Positions 53,817-63,082 of a stretch of 64,000 bases of DNA are shown here, piece after piece. The stretch lies in contig CAJTGE010000011.1 of the NCBI GenBank assembly GCA_910575795.1, positions 62,001-126,000 of the forward strand. Reading direction: 5' to 3'. The notes beneath the pieces were generated by a model. That model was not told the DNA's origin. It made no database searches and saw only the letters and a list, made by a program, of their open reading frames with translations. The first letter of the stretch is position 1. Every line of letters starts with the position of its first letter. The translations under genes were made by a program, and so were the position numbers. This stretch comes from Clostridiaceae bacterium (GTDB lineage Bacteria; Bacillota; Clostridia; Lachnospirales; Lachnospiraceae).

Positions 53817-54623
53817 CTACCTCTTCTTCGCCTCCAGAAAATCATTCAGCTCCGTATTGAGAACATTTGTGATAAACATATGCCCCGGCGCGTGCGTCAC
53901 AACCAGCGGAAGCTTTGCATTCTCTATCGCCGCCTGCGGCGTTACCCCGCAGGCCCAGAATACCGGGATCTCGCCCTCGCGGATCTCCACGCTGTCGCCG
54001 TAATCCGGCCTTTTGATATCCCGGATTCCGATCGCCTCCGGATCGCCGATCTGCACCGGCCCGCCGTGTACATTTGGATACCGCTCCGTGATCTCCTTCG
54101 CCTTTTTCGCATTCTCCGGCGTCATGGGCCGCATGCTGACTACCAGCGGCCCCTCAAAGACGCCCGCCTTCTCGCAGGCGATATTCGTCTTGTACATGGG
54201 CACATTGCACCCCAGCGCTATATGGCGCACCTCGATCCCCCCGCGCATCAGCGCTTCCTCAAAGGAAAAGCTGCAGCCAATCAGGAAAGCGACAAAATCC
54301 TCCTGCCAGAGCGCGGATGCGTCTGTAACCTCCTCTGTCCGGACTCCGTTTCTGTATACAAAATACCTGGGTATATCGGTTACAATGTTCGCGCCCTCTC
54401 CCATATCATGGATATCCGGCGTCCCCTCCACTACCTCCAGAATCGGGCAGGGTTTGGGGTTTTTCCTGGCAAATTCCTTAAAATCCTCCGCGTACCGTTT
54501 CGGCAGAATCACCAGGTTCGCCTGCGCATAGCCGGCGCACATGCCGGCAGTCGGATAATCAATCTCTCCGGAGCGGATGAGCTTCCATATCTCCTCCGGA
54601 GCGGTCTTGCTGTAATCCTTCAT
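53817..54623 (-). CDS. DUF1445 protein (D-glutamate cyclase-like / putative hydro-lyase)
   Basis: 268 aa from ATG 54623 behind AGGAGGAAGTACGG. It is full-length for the family (B. subtilis YcsI): PTAGMCAGYAQANLVILPK, CPILEVVEGTPD, DIPRYFVYRNG, FLIGCSFSFEEALM, PMYKTNIACEKAG, GPLVVSMRPM, GDPEAIGIRDIKRPDYGD, FWACGVTPQAAIENAKLP and ITHAPGHMF-like VTHAPGHMFITN. Family members include a mitochondrial D-glutamate cyclase that opens 5-oxo-D-proline. Being last in a 5-oxoprolinase operon, it may handle the D-form; this is inferred. Confidence 0.88.
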   Translation of the reverse strand: MKDYSKTAPEEIWKLIRSGEIDYPTAGMCAGYAQANLVILPKRYAEDFKEFARKNPKPCPILEVVEGTPDIHDMGEGANIVTDIPRYFVYRNGVRTEEVTDASALWQEDFVAFLIGCSFSFEEALMRGGIEVRHIALGCNVPMYKTNIACEKAGVFEGPLVVSMRPMTPENAKKAKEITERYPNVHGGPVQIGDPEAIGIRDIKRPDYGDSVEIREGEIPVFWACGVTPQAAIENAKLPLVVTHAPGHMFITNVLNTELNDFLEAKKR

Positions 54624-54657
54624 CCGTACTTCCTCCTTTTTTACGGTTCGCGCTCCG

Positions 54658-54718
54658 GTACAGCATTGCATTAATCCGTGAGTAAACAGCACTCGCGAAT
54701 TAATGCAGCGCCGTACTG
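54658..54718. repeat. Short derivative of palindromic element type B
   Basis: Starts GTACAGCATTGCATTAAT and ends ATTAATGCAGCGCCGTAC, 61 bp. It has the ends and the GAGTAAACAGCACTC segment of type B but lacks the central 100 bp. Located between pxpC and the DUF1445 gene, within the operon. Confidence 0.75.
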
Positions 54719-54729
54719 GCCCTCTCCGC

Positions 54730-55827
54730 CTACCTTAAGCCGACGGTCTCCTCCTCGAGCTCCACAATAAACTCGCTCCCGTCAACCACAACCTTATATT
54801 TTCCGGCGCGGCTCCAGTATTTGCCCGCCTCATGCGCGACCGCCGTATGGATCGCCGCGTCAAGCTCTTTACATGGCTCGGGCGCTTTCTCAAAGCGTTC
54901 CTTAAGAGCTTTATAGTTCGCTGCCTGTTCTACATAAAGCCTCTGCGCCTCTTCGATGGAAACACGCTCAAATTTTACTTTATATCCCGGCCTCGACTGG
55001 GCGATCTTCGGCAGATCCACGGAAATAACGGCCGCGATCTTGGTGTAGCCGCCCGTGGTCTGATGATCGGCCATCATGATGATCGGCTGCCCGTGGGACG
55101 GCACCTGAATCGCGCCGAATGCGATCCCGTCTGTGATGATGTCCCCGCCGTTTTTGTGTTCAATCACCTCGCCCTCGAGACGGCAGCCCATGCGGTCTGA
55201 TTCGTTTGTAAAGGCATAGGAGGCGCTTAAAAAGGTCCGGATACCCTTGTCCGTAAAGCAGTCGTCCTGGGGGCCCATCACGACGCGGATGGTCTGTTCC
55301 CCGGATACGAATTCCTCCGGAACAAGCGTTCTCTGCCGCATATTCGGAAGAACCGTCTTCGGCGCGCTAAAGCCGATCTCGTCGCCGCTCCCGAGCTTTC
55401 TCCCCTGATAGCCGCCCACCTTTGACTTCAGATTCGTGGACTTGCTGCCCATCACGAGCGGGATATCGAGCCCTCCGGCAAAGGCAATGTACGCCCGGCT
55501 TCCGCTTACCATGCCCGTAAAGCTTAAGCTGTCGCCCTTATGGGCCAGAACAGCCTGGTACATCGGCAGGTCTTTTCCGTTCAGCTTCGGTCCCAGATTC
55601 CCGCCGGTTACTGCGATGATATTGTCCTCCGTAAAGGAGATCATGGGCCCCATGAGGGTTACTTCGATAACTGCCTCGTTTTCATCGTTGCCCACAAGGA
55701 TGTTCGCCAGCGCGGCGGAGCGCTGATCCATCACGCCGGATACGGACATGCCCGCTTCCTGAAAGCCGATGCGCCCCATATCCTGAACCGTTGTCAGGAA
55801 ACCGCCGTTTGCAAATTGAATGCCCAC
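54730..55827 (-). CDS. pxpC: 5-oxoprolinase subunit PxpC (KipA-like)
   Basis: 365 aa of the biotin-dependent carboxyltransferase-like family. Visible: GGFLTTVQDMGRIGFQEAGM at the start, NEAVIEVTLMGP, VRVVMGPQDDCF-like IRVVMGPQDDCFTD, SDRMGCRLEGE, PSHGQPIIMMADHQTTGGYTK and KIAAVISVDLP. With PxpB it carries out ATP-dependent opening of 5-oxoproline passed from PxpA. Starts 3 nt after pxpB. Confidence 0.94.
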   Translation of the reverse strand: MGIQFANGGFLTTVQDMGRIGFQEAGMSVSGVMDQRSAALANILVGNDENEAVIEVTLMGPMISFTEDNIIAVTGGNLGPKLNGKDLPMYQAVLAHKGDSLSFTGMVSGSRAYIAFAGGLDIPLVMGSKSTNLKSKVGGYQGRKLGSGDEIGFSAPKTVLPNMRQRTLVPEEFVSGEQTIRVVMGPQDDCFTDKGIRTFLSASYAFTNESDRMGCRLEGEVIEHKNGGDIITDGIAFGAIQVPSHGQPIIMMADHQTTGGYTKIAAVISVDLPKIAQSRPGYKVKFERVSIEEAQRLYVEQAANYKALKERFEKAPEPCKELDAAIHTAVAHEAGKYWSRAGKYKVVVDGSEFIVELEEETVGLR

Positions 55828-55829
55828 CC

Positions 55830-56558
55830 CTACACCTCCTTATCGTAAACGACATATTGGTACGTATTCTCTGCGACTTCGCGCTCAATCCGGTCGTACT
55901 CGGCCTGCGTCACGGACTTAAAGCGGATGTACTGGCCCGCCTCTAAGAGAACCGGCTTTTCCCGGTCCGCATCATAAAGCTTTAAGGGCGTTCTTCCGAT
56001 CAACTGCCATCCTCCCGGGGAATCTACCGGATAAATTCCTGTCTGTTCTCCGGCAATGCCCACGGATCCCCCGTCGATCCGGACTCTCGGGCTTTTCAGC
56101 CTAGGAGTCGCGATCTCCTTGCTCATGCCGCCCAAATAGGGGAAGCCGGCTATAAAGCCCAGCATATAGATCAGATAATCCTCGGATGTGTGGATCCGGA
56201 TGACCTCTTCCACGGTCTTATGATTGTGGGATGCCACATTTTCAATATCCGGCCCCATCTCCCCGCCGTACAGAACCGGGATCTCGATCACGGTCGGCGG
56301 CGGAATCTGAATGCTTGAAAGAGAGCTCATCAGGCTTTCAAATTTTTCCGTGAGCGCCTTAAAACCGATGATTTCCGGCTTATAATGCACAAGCAGCGAG
56401 CGGTACGTGGGAACCGTCTCCACGATCCCGTCGATCGCGCTTTGCTCCACCGCAATCTTAAACGCCCTGATCCTGGTATTGATCTCCGGGCTGATCGCAT
56501 TGCCGAATTCCACGCACACCGAGCAGTCGCCTGATACAAGGTATCTTACTTCGCTCAT
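55830..56558 (-). CDS. pxpB: 5-oxoprolinase subunit PxpB (KipI-like)
   Basis: 242 aa from ATG 56558 (GGAGGAAAAAT upstream; the longer frame overlaps the transporter and has no ribosome site). SGDCSVCVEFGNAISPEIN, VPTYRSLLVHYKPE, EIPVLYGGEMGPDIENVA, MLGFIAGFPYLGGMS, ATPRLKSPRVRIDGGSVGIAGEQTGIYPVDSPGGW are the family blocks. Phosphorylates or activates 5-oxoproline with PxpC. In Bacillus the same protein (KipI) also inhibits kinase KinA. Confidence 0.94.
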   Translation of the reverse strand: MSEVRYLVSGDCSVCVEFGNAISPEINTRIRAFKIAVEQSAIDGIVETVPTYRSLLVHYKPEIIGFKALTEKFESLMSSLSSIQIPPPTVIEIPVLYGGEMGPDIENVASHNHKTVEEVIRIHTSEDYLIYMLGFIAGFPYLGGMSKEIATPRLKSPRVRIDGGSVGIAGEQTGIYPVDSPGGWQLIGRTPLKLYDADREKPVLLEAGQYIRFKSVTQAEYDRIEREVAENTYQYVVYDKEV

Positions 56559-56575
56559 ATTTTTCCTCCACTGTC

Positions 56576-57802
56576 CTACCCAAAAATAGTTAAAATGTTG
56601 GGAACCGCCTTGATTCCCGAGTAGCCGGTCAGAAGCACCACGCATAAGCCCAGCACAATCAAAACCGTCGGATGCTTATAGTCCTCGCCCACAATATCCT
56701 TTCTTCTGCTCGCCAGAAGGATTACCAGCAGCGTCAAAGGCAGGATCAGGCCGTTTACAGAGCCTGCCAGCACCAGAAGCGTGGCCGGCTGTCCAAGCAG
56801 TGTCATAATAATCGTCGATACAGCGATAAACCCGATCACGAACCACTTCTCATTCTCCATGATAAACGGATGCAGCGTCTTTAAGAAGGAAACCGAGGTA
56901 TATGCTGCGCCGATAATGGAGGTGCAGGCGGCAAAGAATATAACCATTCCGAAAATGAAGTAGCCGATATTCCCTGCTCCGCCCTTAAAGGCTGCCGCCG
57001 GCGGGCTGGCCACCCATTCCGGGCTGCCGACAATCTGCGGCATGGCTGTGACAACGCCTAATACGGCTAAAAACAGCAGGATCCTCATGGTTCCGGACAC
57101 GCCGATTCCCATCAATACAGACTGGCGCACCTTCGGAAGATCCTTCTTTCCCGAATAGCCCGCGTCCAGAAGACGGTGCGCGCCGGAGAAGGTGATATAG
57201 CCGCCGCAGCTTCCGCCAAGGAGCGTAATCATCGGGAATACGAGCCCCGGGGCCTCGCTGAACTTAAAGAGGCTGACCACCGCCTCGCCGACCGGCGGCT
57301 TGGAGCGGAAGGCCACAAACAGCACCACCACTATCATAATACTTCCCAGGTATTTTGTCATCTTATCCATGCCGTTTTTTGCATCCTTGGATAAGAAAAT
57401 GAGAATGCCGATTGCGCCGCCGATGATGGTGCCGGCCTTTAAGGGAAGTCCAAACATTACATTCAGCCCCGTGGCCGCGCCGCCGACATTTCCGATATTA
57501 AATACCAGGCCGCCGAGGGATACCAGGAATGCGATGAAATATCCCAGTCCCGGAAGCACTTTATTGGCAATATCCTGTCCGCGCATGCCGGACACGCCGA
57601 TAATGGACCATATATTGAGCTGCGTCGTGACATCCAGAAGAATGGTACACACGATAACCATTGCAAAGATTGCGCCGTACTGCCCCGTGAAGGTGGCTGT
57701 CTGGGTTAAGAACCCGGGGCCGATGGCGGATGTCGCCATCAGGAACGCCGCTCCAAAGAGCGCGGTCATATTATTTGAAGAGCTTTTTTTCTTTTCTGAC
57801 AT
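56576..57802 (-). CDS. NRAMP-related transporter of the 5-oxoprolinase operon (YcsG-like)
   Basis: 408 aa, about 11 membrane spans. The first span carries MATSAIGPGFLTQTATFTGQYG, the place where metal-transporting NRAMP proteins have DPGN; here it is IGPG, without the metal-binding Asp/Asn. The metal-binding Met-Pro-His of span 6 is also not seen (region MGIGVSGTMRILLFLAVL). Proteins of this branch are regularly encoded between pxpA and pxpB (B. subtilis ycsG). A role in carrying 5-oxoproline or another organic ion rather than Mn/Fe is more likely; this is inferred. Confidence 0.85.
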   Translation of the reverse strand: MSEKKKSSSNNMTALFGAAFLMATSAIGPGFLTQTATFTGQYGAIFAMVIVCTILLDVTTQLNIWSIIGVSGMRGQDIANKVLPGLGYFIAFLVSLGGLVFNIGNVGGAATGLNVMFGLPLKAGTIIGGAIGILIFLSKDAKNGMDKMTKYLGSIMIVVVLFVAFRSKPPVGEAVVSLFKFSEAPGLVFPMITLLGGSCGGYITFSGAHRLLDAGYSGKKDLPKVRQSVLMGIGVSGTMRILLFLAVLGVVTAMPQIVGSPEWVASPPAAAFKGGAGNIGYFIFGMVIFFAACTSIIGAAYTSVSFLKTLHPFIMENEKWFVIGFIAVSTIIMTLLGQPATLLVLAGSVNGLILPLTLLVILLASRRKDIVGEDYKHPTVLIVLGLCVVLLTGYSGIKAVPNILTIFG

Positions 57803-57819
57803 AACGATATCCTTTCGTG

Positions 57820-58578
57820 TTAAAACAGGTTTTTAATCTCTACGCCCTCAGAAACAAGCGTCTCACGGATATTTCTTACAAACTCCAGCGCCTTGGGGTT
57901 GTCGCCGTGTACGCAGATTGAATCCGCCTTGATCGCGATATCATTCCCATTGACGCTCTCCACCCTGCCTTCCTTAACCATGCGCACCACGCGCCGGATC
58001 GCCAGATCCTTGTCCTTAATCACTGCGCCCGGAAGCTTCCTTGAAACCAGCGTTCCGTCATCGTTGTACGCGCGATCCGCAAACACCTCGCTCGCGGCGC
58101 GAAGACCTGCTGCCTCAGCGGCCTCAATCATCTTAGAACCGGCAAGGCCCATGAAAATGATATCCTTGTCTACCTCATAAACGGCCTCGCACATGGCTCT
58201 TGCAAGCTTCTCATCCACAGCCGCCATGTTGTACAGCGCGCCGTGCGGCTTTACGTGCTGGATTTTCACGCCCTGGCTCTTTGTAAACGCATATAATGCG
58301 CCCAACTGGTATTTCACATACGCCTTGGCCTCCTCAGGCGTCACTGCCAGATTCCGGCGTCCGAAGCCCATCAGATCCGGAAAGCCCGGATGCGCGCCCA
58401 CGGCTGTCCCGCACGCTTTTGCCAGGGCAATCGTCTTCTCCATCACCAGCGGATCCCCCGCATGCCATCCGCAGGCCACGTTGGCGGATGAGACATATTT
58501 TAAGATTTCCTCATCCATCCCAAGCGTGTAATTACCAAAGCTCTCCCCTAAATCACTGTTCAGATCCACGTAAAACAT
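57820..58578 (-). CDS. pxpA: 5-oxoprolinase subunit PxpA (LamB/YcsF family)
   Basis: 252 aa. Starts at ATG 58578 (8 nt after AGAGGAGG), next to an alternative ATG 58584. Family blocks: [40 protein letters not shown] at the start, [37 protein letters not shown], and [11 protein letters not shown] at the end. First gene of the operon pxpA-transporter-pxpB-pxpC-DUF1445, which converts 5-oxoproline to glutamate. Confidence 0.95.
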   Translation of the reverse strand: MFYVDLNSDLGESFGNYTLGMDEEILKYVSSANVACGWHAGDPLVMEKTIALAKACGTAVGAHPGFPDLMGFGRRNLAVTPEEAKAYVKYQLGALYAFTKSQGVKIQHVKPHGALYNMAAVDEKLARAMCEAVYEVDKDIIFMGLAGSKMIEAAEAAGLRAASEVFADRAYNDDGTLVSRKLPGAVIKDKDLAIRRVVRMVKEGRVESVNGNDIAIKADSICVHGDNPKALEFVRNIRETLVSEGVEIKNLF

Positions 58579-58701
58579 ATACATATCCTCCTCTTCCTCG
58601 CTGCGGCAGTTCATGGCATACAGCGCCCGGATTGACCGATTCGCCGGCTTCACCGGCTGCCGCCCCTCTGATTCACGAGCCGTTTTGGCCCTGTCCTCTA
58701 T

Positions 58702-58730
58702 ATTTTATCTGTCTTTTTTTATTATTTCAA
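58702..58730 (-). promoter_or_regulatory. Promoter of the pxp operon
   Basis: Minus-strand TTGAAA (58725-58730), 17 nt, TAAAAT (58702-58707). Housekeeping type; I found no GG/GC -24/-12 sigma-54 promoter in 58579-58925, although the neighbouring regulator is of the NtrC type. Confidence 0.6.
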
Positions 58731-58776
58731 GATCATTTTGTATTATTTTTTATATTTTTTTATTTTAACTAAAAAT

Positions 58777-58817
58777 TCGTGCAAATTCGCTCGCTTTTGC
58801 TGTGCGAATTTGCACGA
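58777..58817. promoter_or_regulatory. Regulator binding site upstream of the pxp promoter
   Basis: TCGTGCAAATTCG (58777-58789) and CGAATTTGCACGA (58805-58817) form a perfect 13-bp inverted repeat with a 15-bp spacer, 47 bp upstream of the pxp -35. A further half-site TTTTTGCAC lies at 58824-58832. Position and form are those of an activator site; the response regulator encoded at 58926 is the obvious candidate. Confidence 0.65.
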
Positions 58818-58925
58818 TGTGAGTTTTTGCACTGTTTATTATGGCAGATCCGTCTCTTTGAACGGCACAATCCAATGAGGACGCAAATGAATATTCCGGT
58901 CTGGAGCAGAGCCCGATATGGAATA

Positions 58926-60281
58926 TTACTCCCTCTCCATCCTCCTCTTCATAGAAAACCGCGTCGTCCCCAAAAGAGCCGCCGCCTTTGTCAGATTATT
59001 ATTGCACAGCTTAAGCGCCTGATCCATATACCTCTTTTCCAGAGCCGCCACCTCCTGCTCCAGGCTCACGGGGCCCTGCGTCAGATCCTTCAGATAATAG
59101 CACTCCCCTCCGGGCGGCGCTGCCTCTTTGGAGGCCGGAACCAGCTCCACATGCTTTTCCAGCGTATTCCCCTGGCTGAACAGGAAACAGCGCTCGAAAA
59201 TATTCTTCAGCTCCCGCACATTCCCCTTCCAGTCATAAAGGAGCAGCTCGCGCATAAAATCCGGATCCACCCGTTCAATGCCTTTGGCAAACGCCTTATT
59301 ATAATAATCCAGATAATAGTCGCAGAGCGCCGGAATATCCTCCCTGCGCTCTCTGAGCGGCGGGATCACGATCTGCATCACATTCAGTCGGTAAAACAGA
59401 TCCTCGCGGAATGCCCCTTCCTTTATGGCCTTTTCCAGATCCCGGTTCGTGGCTGCCATGACCCGCACATCCACCTCCGTATCCTCCAGAGCGCCGATCC
59501 GCTTAAACCGCCTGTCATCCAGAAAGGTCAGGAGCTTGGCCTGCATGGACATAGGCAGCTCGCCGATCTCATCCAGAAAAACCGTTCCCCCGTTCGCCAG
59601 CTCAATCAGCCCCTTTTTGGTCTTCAGCGCTCCCGCAAAGGCCCCTCTCTCGTATCCGAACAATTCGCTCTCCAAAAGGTTTTCCGGAATCGCCCCGCAG
59701 TTGATCCGCACCATCAGATTATCGCTCCGGTCGCTGTGCGCATGAATCAGGCGCGCCACAATCTCCTTCCCGGTTCCCGTCTCGCCGCGCAGCAGCACAT
59801 TGACCGTCGAATTCGCCCCCAGCACGCGGATCTCGCTGCGTATCTGACTGGCGGCCTGGCTGACGCCGGTAAATTCCTGGGGCTTTCCTTTCAAAAATTC
59901 CAGGGAATCGCGGCTCTTCATCTGATCCAGGCAGCGCCTGACCATGAAATCCACCTCATCCATATCAAACGGCTTGAGCACATAGTCGCACGCGCCTTTC
60001 TTAATGGCCTCCACGGCCTGCGAGACAGAGCCGTAGGCTGTCATCAGGATAATCTGGATATCCTCGTCTATCTGTTTAAAATCCGGAATCGTTTCCATGC
60101 CCACGCTGTGCTCCAGCAGATTATCGAGAAGCACCACCGCGGGGTGATACTTTTTCACATACTCCAGCGCTTCCTCCACCGACGCCACAGAAGCCGTGTC
60201 GTGCCCCCTGTCCCGCAACCCCTCCTCCAGGGTATAGCGTATCAGAAATTCATCATCTACTATTAAAATCCGTTTCATCAC
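58926..60281 (-). CDS. NtrC-family response regulator with GAFAGA loop
   Basis: 451 aa. Receiver domain with Asp53 (VVLLDNLLEHS) and YVLKPF; AAA+ domain with Walker A GETGTGKE (166-173), NGGTVFLDEIGEL, and RVMAATNRDLE; a Fis-type helix-turn-helix at the end (LTKAAALLGTTRFSMKRRMERE). The sigma-54 contact loop reads GAFAGA at 213-218 instead of GAFTGA. The Thr is the residue that touches sigma-54, so this protein may activate or repress through the ordinary polymerase. Cotranscribed 33 nt after its sensor kinase. Confidence 0.93.
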   Translation of the reverse strand: MMKRILIVDDEFLIRYTLEEGLRDRGHDTASVASVEEALEYVKKYHPAVVLLDNLLEHSVGMETIPDFKQIDEDIQIILMTAYGSVSQAVEAIKKGACDYVLKPFDMDEVDFMVRRCLDQMKSRDSLEFLKGKPQEFTGVSQAASQIRSEIRVLGANSTVNVLLRGETGTGKEIVARLIHAHSDRSDNLMVRINCGAIPENLLESELFGYERGAFAGALKTKKGLIELANGGTVFLDEIGELPMSMQAKLLTFLDDRRFKRIGALEDTEVDVRVMAATNRDLEKAIKEGAFREDLFYRLNVMQIVIPPLRERREDIPALCDYYLDYYNKAFAKGIERVDPDFMRELLLYDWKGNVRELKNIFERCFLFSQGNTLEKHVELVPASKEAAPPGGECYYLKDLTQGPVSLEQEVAALEKRYMDQALKLCNNNLTKAAALLGTTRFSMKRRMERE

Positions 60282-60313
60282 GCCTCCTGTAAACGGCAGC
60301 CTGTCCCGGGTGT

Positions 60314-61654
60314 TCAGGCAATGCTGTGCCCGCTTTCTCTGCCGCCGCTCTTCCTGAATGTGAGAATGACTCTCGTCCCCTCCCCGGGACGGCTCGCCAT
60401 CTCGATACTCCCCTCATTTTGCTCCGCCAGACGCCTGACGATCGAAAGCCCTAAGCCGATTCCATTTATGCTCTTTGTATAAAACGGTTCCATGGCCTTT
60501 GAGAGCTCCTCCTGCGTCATGCCTTTCCCGTTATCCTCAAACACGATGCGCGCCGTATGTTCCGTTTCCTCGCCCGAGACACGGATTTTCCCCTCGCGTC
60601 CCGGTTCCATGGCCTTTAAGCTGTTCCCGGCCAGATTGTGAATCATCTGACGGAATTCATTCTCATTTACATAAGCCTTAAAGCCCGCCGGAACCGTACA
60701 CTCAAAAACCGCGCCCTGTTCTCCGGCCCCTCTGGCATAAATCATGGCGATTTCCTGCAGCGTCCGCCCCAGATCCACCTCCTCCCGGACCGAATCCTTT
60801 TTCACAGACAGCGTAAACAGGTTCATGATCAGCGCATTTACCCGGTCGATCTCCTTGATCATACTCTCGCAGAGCATCCGGTCCCCGTCCTTTTCGGCCC
60901 TGCCATGCAGGAGCTGAATGCCGGAACGGATGCCTGCAATCGGATTCTTGATCTCGTGCGCCAGAGTCGCCGACATCCGGCTCGTGTACTCCATCTTTGT
61001 ATAATTGTCCATATCGTGCAGGAGCCGTTCAAAGGTCACAGCCAGCTCCCCCAGCTCATCGCGCCGCTTTACCGTATCAAAATGATAGCTTCTGTAGCTT
61101 CCTTTATTAGCATTGATCGCACGGCAGGTCCGGCTCATGCTGCGCACCGGCCGCGTGATATTTTCGGAAATAAAAATACTGGCCTGGATGATGATTAAAA
61201 GCGCCGCAATGGCCCCGACCACCACATAATTCTGCTTTTCCAGAATCTCCTCGGCAAATTCCTTTTCATCAATCAGAAATTCCAGCTTCCAGCCAAATGC
61301 GTTCCCTCCCTCATTGGTCTGGAATACCTCCATCCGCTCCCGGTCCTCCCATTTTGTCACCCGGTTTCCGTCCGCATCCGTGATCCGCACCATTCCCCGC
61401 CCATAGTAGCGGTATTTCCCCCGCACCGCATCCTCGTGAAGCTTTCCGTGCAGAAAATTCAGATCCCGGTTGATCTCATCAAACATTACCAGGGCAAGCG
61501 TTCGCCGGCTGTCCCTCTGTATCGTATAGCCGCTGTAATACGAAATCACCCCAAACCCGCACAGCACCACGATCCCCACGATCAGAAACGGGATCATCAC
61601 CTCATTTTCGATCTGGAAAAACCACCGCTTGACCCGTTTAATCATCCCTCTCAC
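60314..61654 (-). CDS. Membrane sensor histidine kinase
   Basis: 446 aa; GTG start at 61654 is favoured by AGGAGG 6 nt before it. Two membrane spans ([40 protein letters not shown]) enclose an external domain of about 110 residues. HAMP ([10 protein letters not shown]), HisKA ([19 protein letters not shown]), N box ([11 protein letters not shown]), DNGKGM and [12 protein letters not shown] follow. It partners the NtrC-type regulator. It overlaps the upstream symporter gene by 17 nt, so signal and transport are probably linked. Confidence 0.93.
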   Translation of the reverse strand: MRGMIKRVKRWFFQIENEVMIPFLIVGIVVLCGFGVISYYSGYTIQRDSRRTLALVMFDEINRDLNFLHGKLHEDAVRGKYRYYGRGMVRITDADGNRVTKWEDRERMEVFQTNEGGNAFGWKLEFLIDEKEFAEEILEKQNYVVVGAIAALLIIIQASIFISENITRPVRSMSRTCRAINANKGSYRSYHFDTVKRRDELGELAVTFERLLHDMDNYTKMEYTSRMSATLAHEIKNPIAGIRSGIQLLHGRAEKDGDRMLCESMIKEIDRVNALIMNLFTLSVKKDSVREEVDLGRTLQEIAMIYARGAGEQGAVFECTVPAGFKAYVNENEFRQMIHNLAGNSLKAMEPGREGKIRVSGEETEHTARIVFEDNGKGMTQEELSKAMEPFYTKSINGIGLGLSIVRRLAEQNEGSIEMASRPGEGTRVILTFRKSGGRESGHSIA

Positions 61655-63074
61655 GCTTCTCCTCCTTCCTCCCCTCAATCAGGGGAATCACAAGAAAGAC
61701 CGCGCTGGAAATGACCGTGGCCGGAAATGCCCAGTACACGGGAAGCTCCCTTCCCCACAGCGCCGCAATACACACAAGGCCCGCCAGAAACGCCCCCCAG
61801 GCCCCCTTTCTCGTCCCTCTAGGATACAGAAAGGTTCCGTAAAAGAGCGGCGTACACACCACGGAAAACACGCCCCAGATATCCGCCCCGAACAGCAGCG
61901 TATTTTCAGGCGGGTTTAAAGACAATACAAGGGACAGCGTCCCTCCCAGAAAAATAAAGCCGCGCGCCAGCCTCAAAAGCGTCTCCTCCCGAATCGGCTT
62001 TTTCGCCATCTGTCCCGCCACATCATAGGAAAGCATGGAACCAATCAGAAGGAGCTGCGAATTAGCCGTGGAAACACAGGCCCCGATCACGCTGATCAGA
62101 AAAAAACCGCTGAACCTGGAGCGGATCAGATGATGAATGGCATAGATAAAGATATCGTCCGTGCCACAGTATGTATCCAGATGGGGAAACAGGATCTTAA
62201 GCCCCAGGCCGATCTGCGTCAGCAGGAAATAAAAGACAGCCAGGAAGCACAGGGCATAGACGATCATCCGTTTTGCCGTCCTCTTATCCTTTGCCGCTGA
62301 TAAGCGGATCAGGTACTGAGGATTCGTCGCCAGGCCCATTCCCCAGCCAAAAAACATGGTTGTATACATAATCCCCGAATAGCCGCCGAAAAAGCCGCCG
62401 TAGCTGACCGAAACGCCGCCCTCCATCATCCTCTGTTCAACCAGGCGCGTCGTCATAAGCCAGCTTCCTTCCACGCGCCCCATGATCACAAAATAGATGA
62501 CCCCGATACTGACGGACAGCATGATCAGATTGCACGCATCCGTTTTTGTCACAGAATTAAAACCGCCAAAGGTGGAATAGAGGATAAACAGATAAACAAG
62601 AAATACAGCCACTTTATAGTCGATATTCAGAAGGCTGGAGGCCGCAATCCCAAAGCCCTTGATCTGGATGACCAGATACATCACATACCCGCAGGAAAAA
62701 AGAACCGCCGAGGCCGCCTGAAGGCCCTTTGAGCGGTAGCGTTTCCCTATCAGCTCCGGGATCGTAAAGACCTGGCGGTCATGCAGACGGTCGCTGACGG
62801 CAAACAGCATAACCGCCCCGATAAACCATGGGATCACTGAGGTGGCGATCACCGAGGTCCCCTCCAGATAGACATTCCCCGTATAGCTCAGGATCGTCGC
62901 CGCCGAAATCCAGGTGCCCACAAATGTAAAAAAGAGGCGCAGCAGGCCGATATTCCGCTCGCCCACAAAAAACTTGGAGACAGAATCGCTTTCCCCCAGC
63001 GAGGACTTTCCGATGAAGAGAATGACCAGAGAATAGACGCCGAAATACACCAGATACTCAAATGTTTTGCTCAT
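61638..63074 (-). CDS. Sodium:solute symporter family protein
   Basis: 478 aa with about 13 membrane spans, the SSS (PutP-like) topology. N-terminal [42 protein letters not shown] is the family's first repeat; [26 protein letters not shown] and [21 protein letters not shown] are its central blocks. Substrate unknown. Operon position upstream of the kinase/regulator pair and near the pxp genes makes an amino acid, 5-oxoproline or small acid plausible; this is inferred. Confidence 0.9.
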   Translation of the reverse strand: MSKTFEYLVYFGVYSLVILFIGKSSLGESDSVSKFFVGERNIGLLRLFFTFVGTWISAATILSYTGNVYLEGTSVIATSVIPWFIGAVMLFAVSDRLHDRQVFTIPELIGKRYRSKGLQAASAVLFSCGYVMYLVIQIKGFGIAASSLLNIDYKVAVFLVYLFILYSTFGGFNSVTKTDACNLIMLSVSIGVIYFVIMGRVEGSWLMTTRLVEQRMMEGGVSVSYGGFFGGYSGIMYTTMFFGWGMGLATNPQYLIRLSAAKDKRTAKRMIVYALCFLAVFYFLLTQIGLGLKILFPHLDTYCGTDDIFIYAIHHLIRSRFSGFFLISVIGACVSTANSQLLLIGSMLSYDVAGQMAKKPIREETLLRLARGFIFLGGTLSLVLSLNPPENTLLFGADIWGVFSVVCTPLFYGTFLYPRGTRKGAWGAFLAGLVCIAALWGRELPVYWAFPATVISSAVFLVIPLIEGRKEEKRERDD

Positions 63075-63082
63075 ACCTGCCC

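Noticed and set aside
58579-58925. Sigma-54 promoter for the pxp operon
   Set aside because: No GG-N10-GC element with a reasonable match on the minus strand; a housekeeping promoter fits better.
58779-60266. 495-codon rightward frame opposite the response regulator
   Set aside because: Antisense shadow: the leftward frame has complete receiver, AAA+ and Fis motifs.
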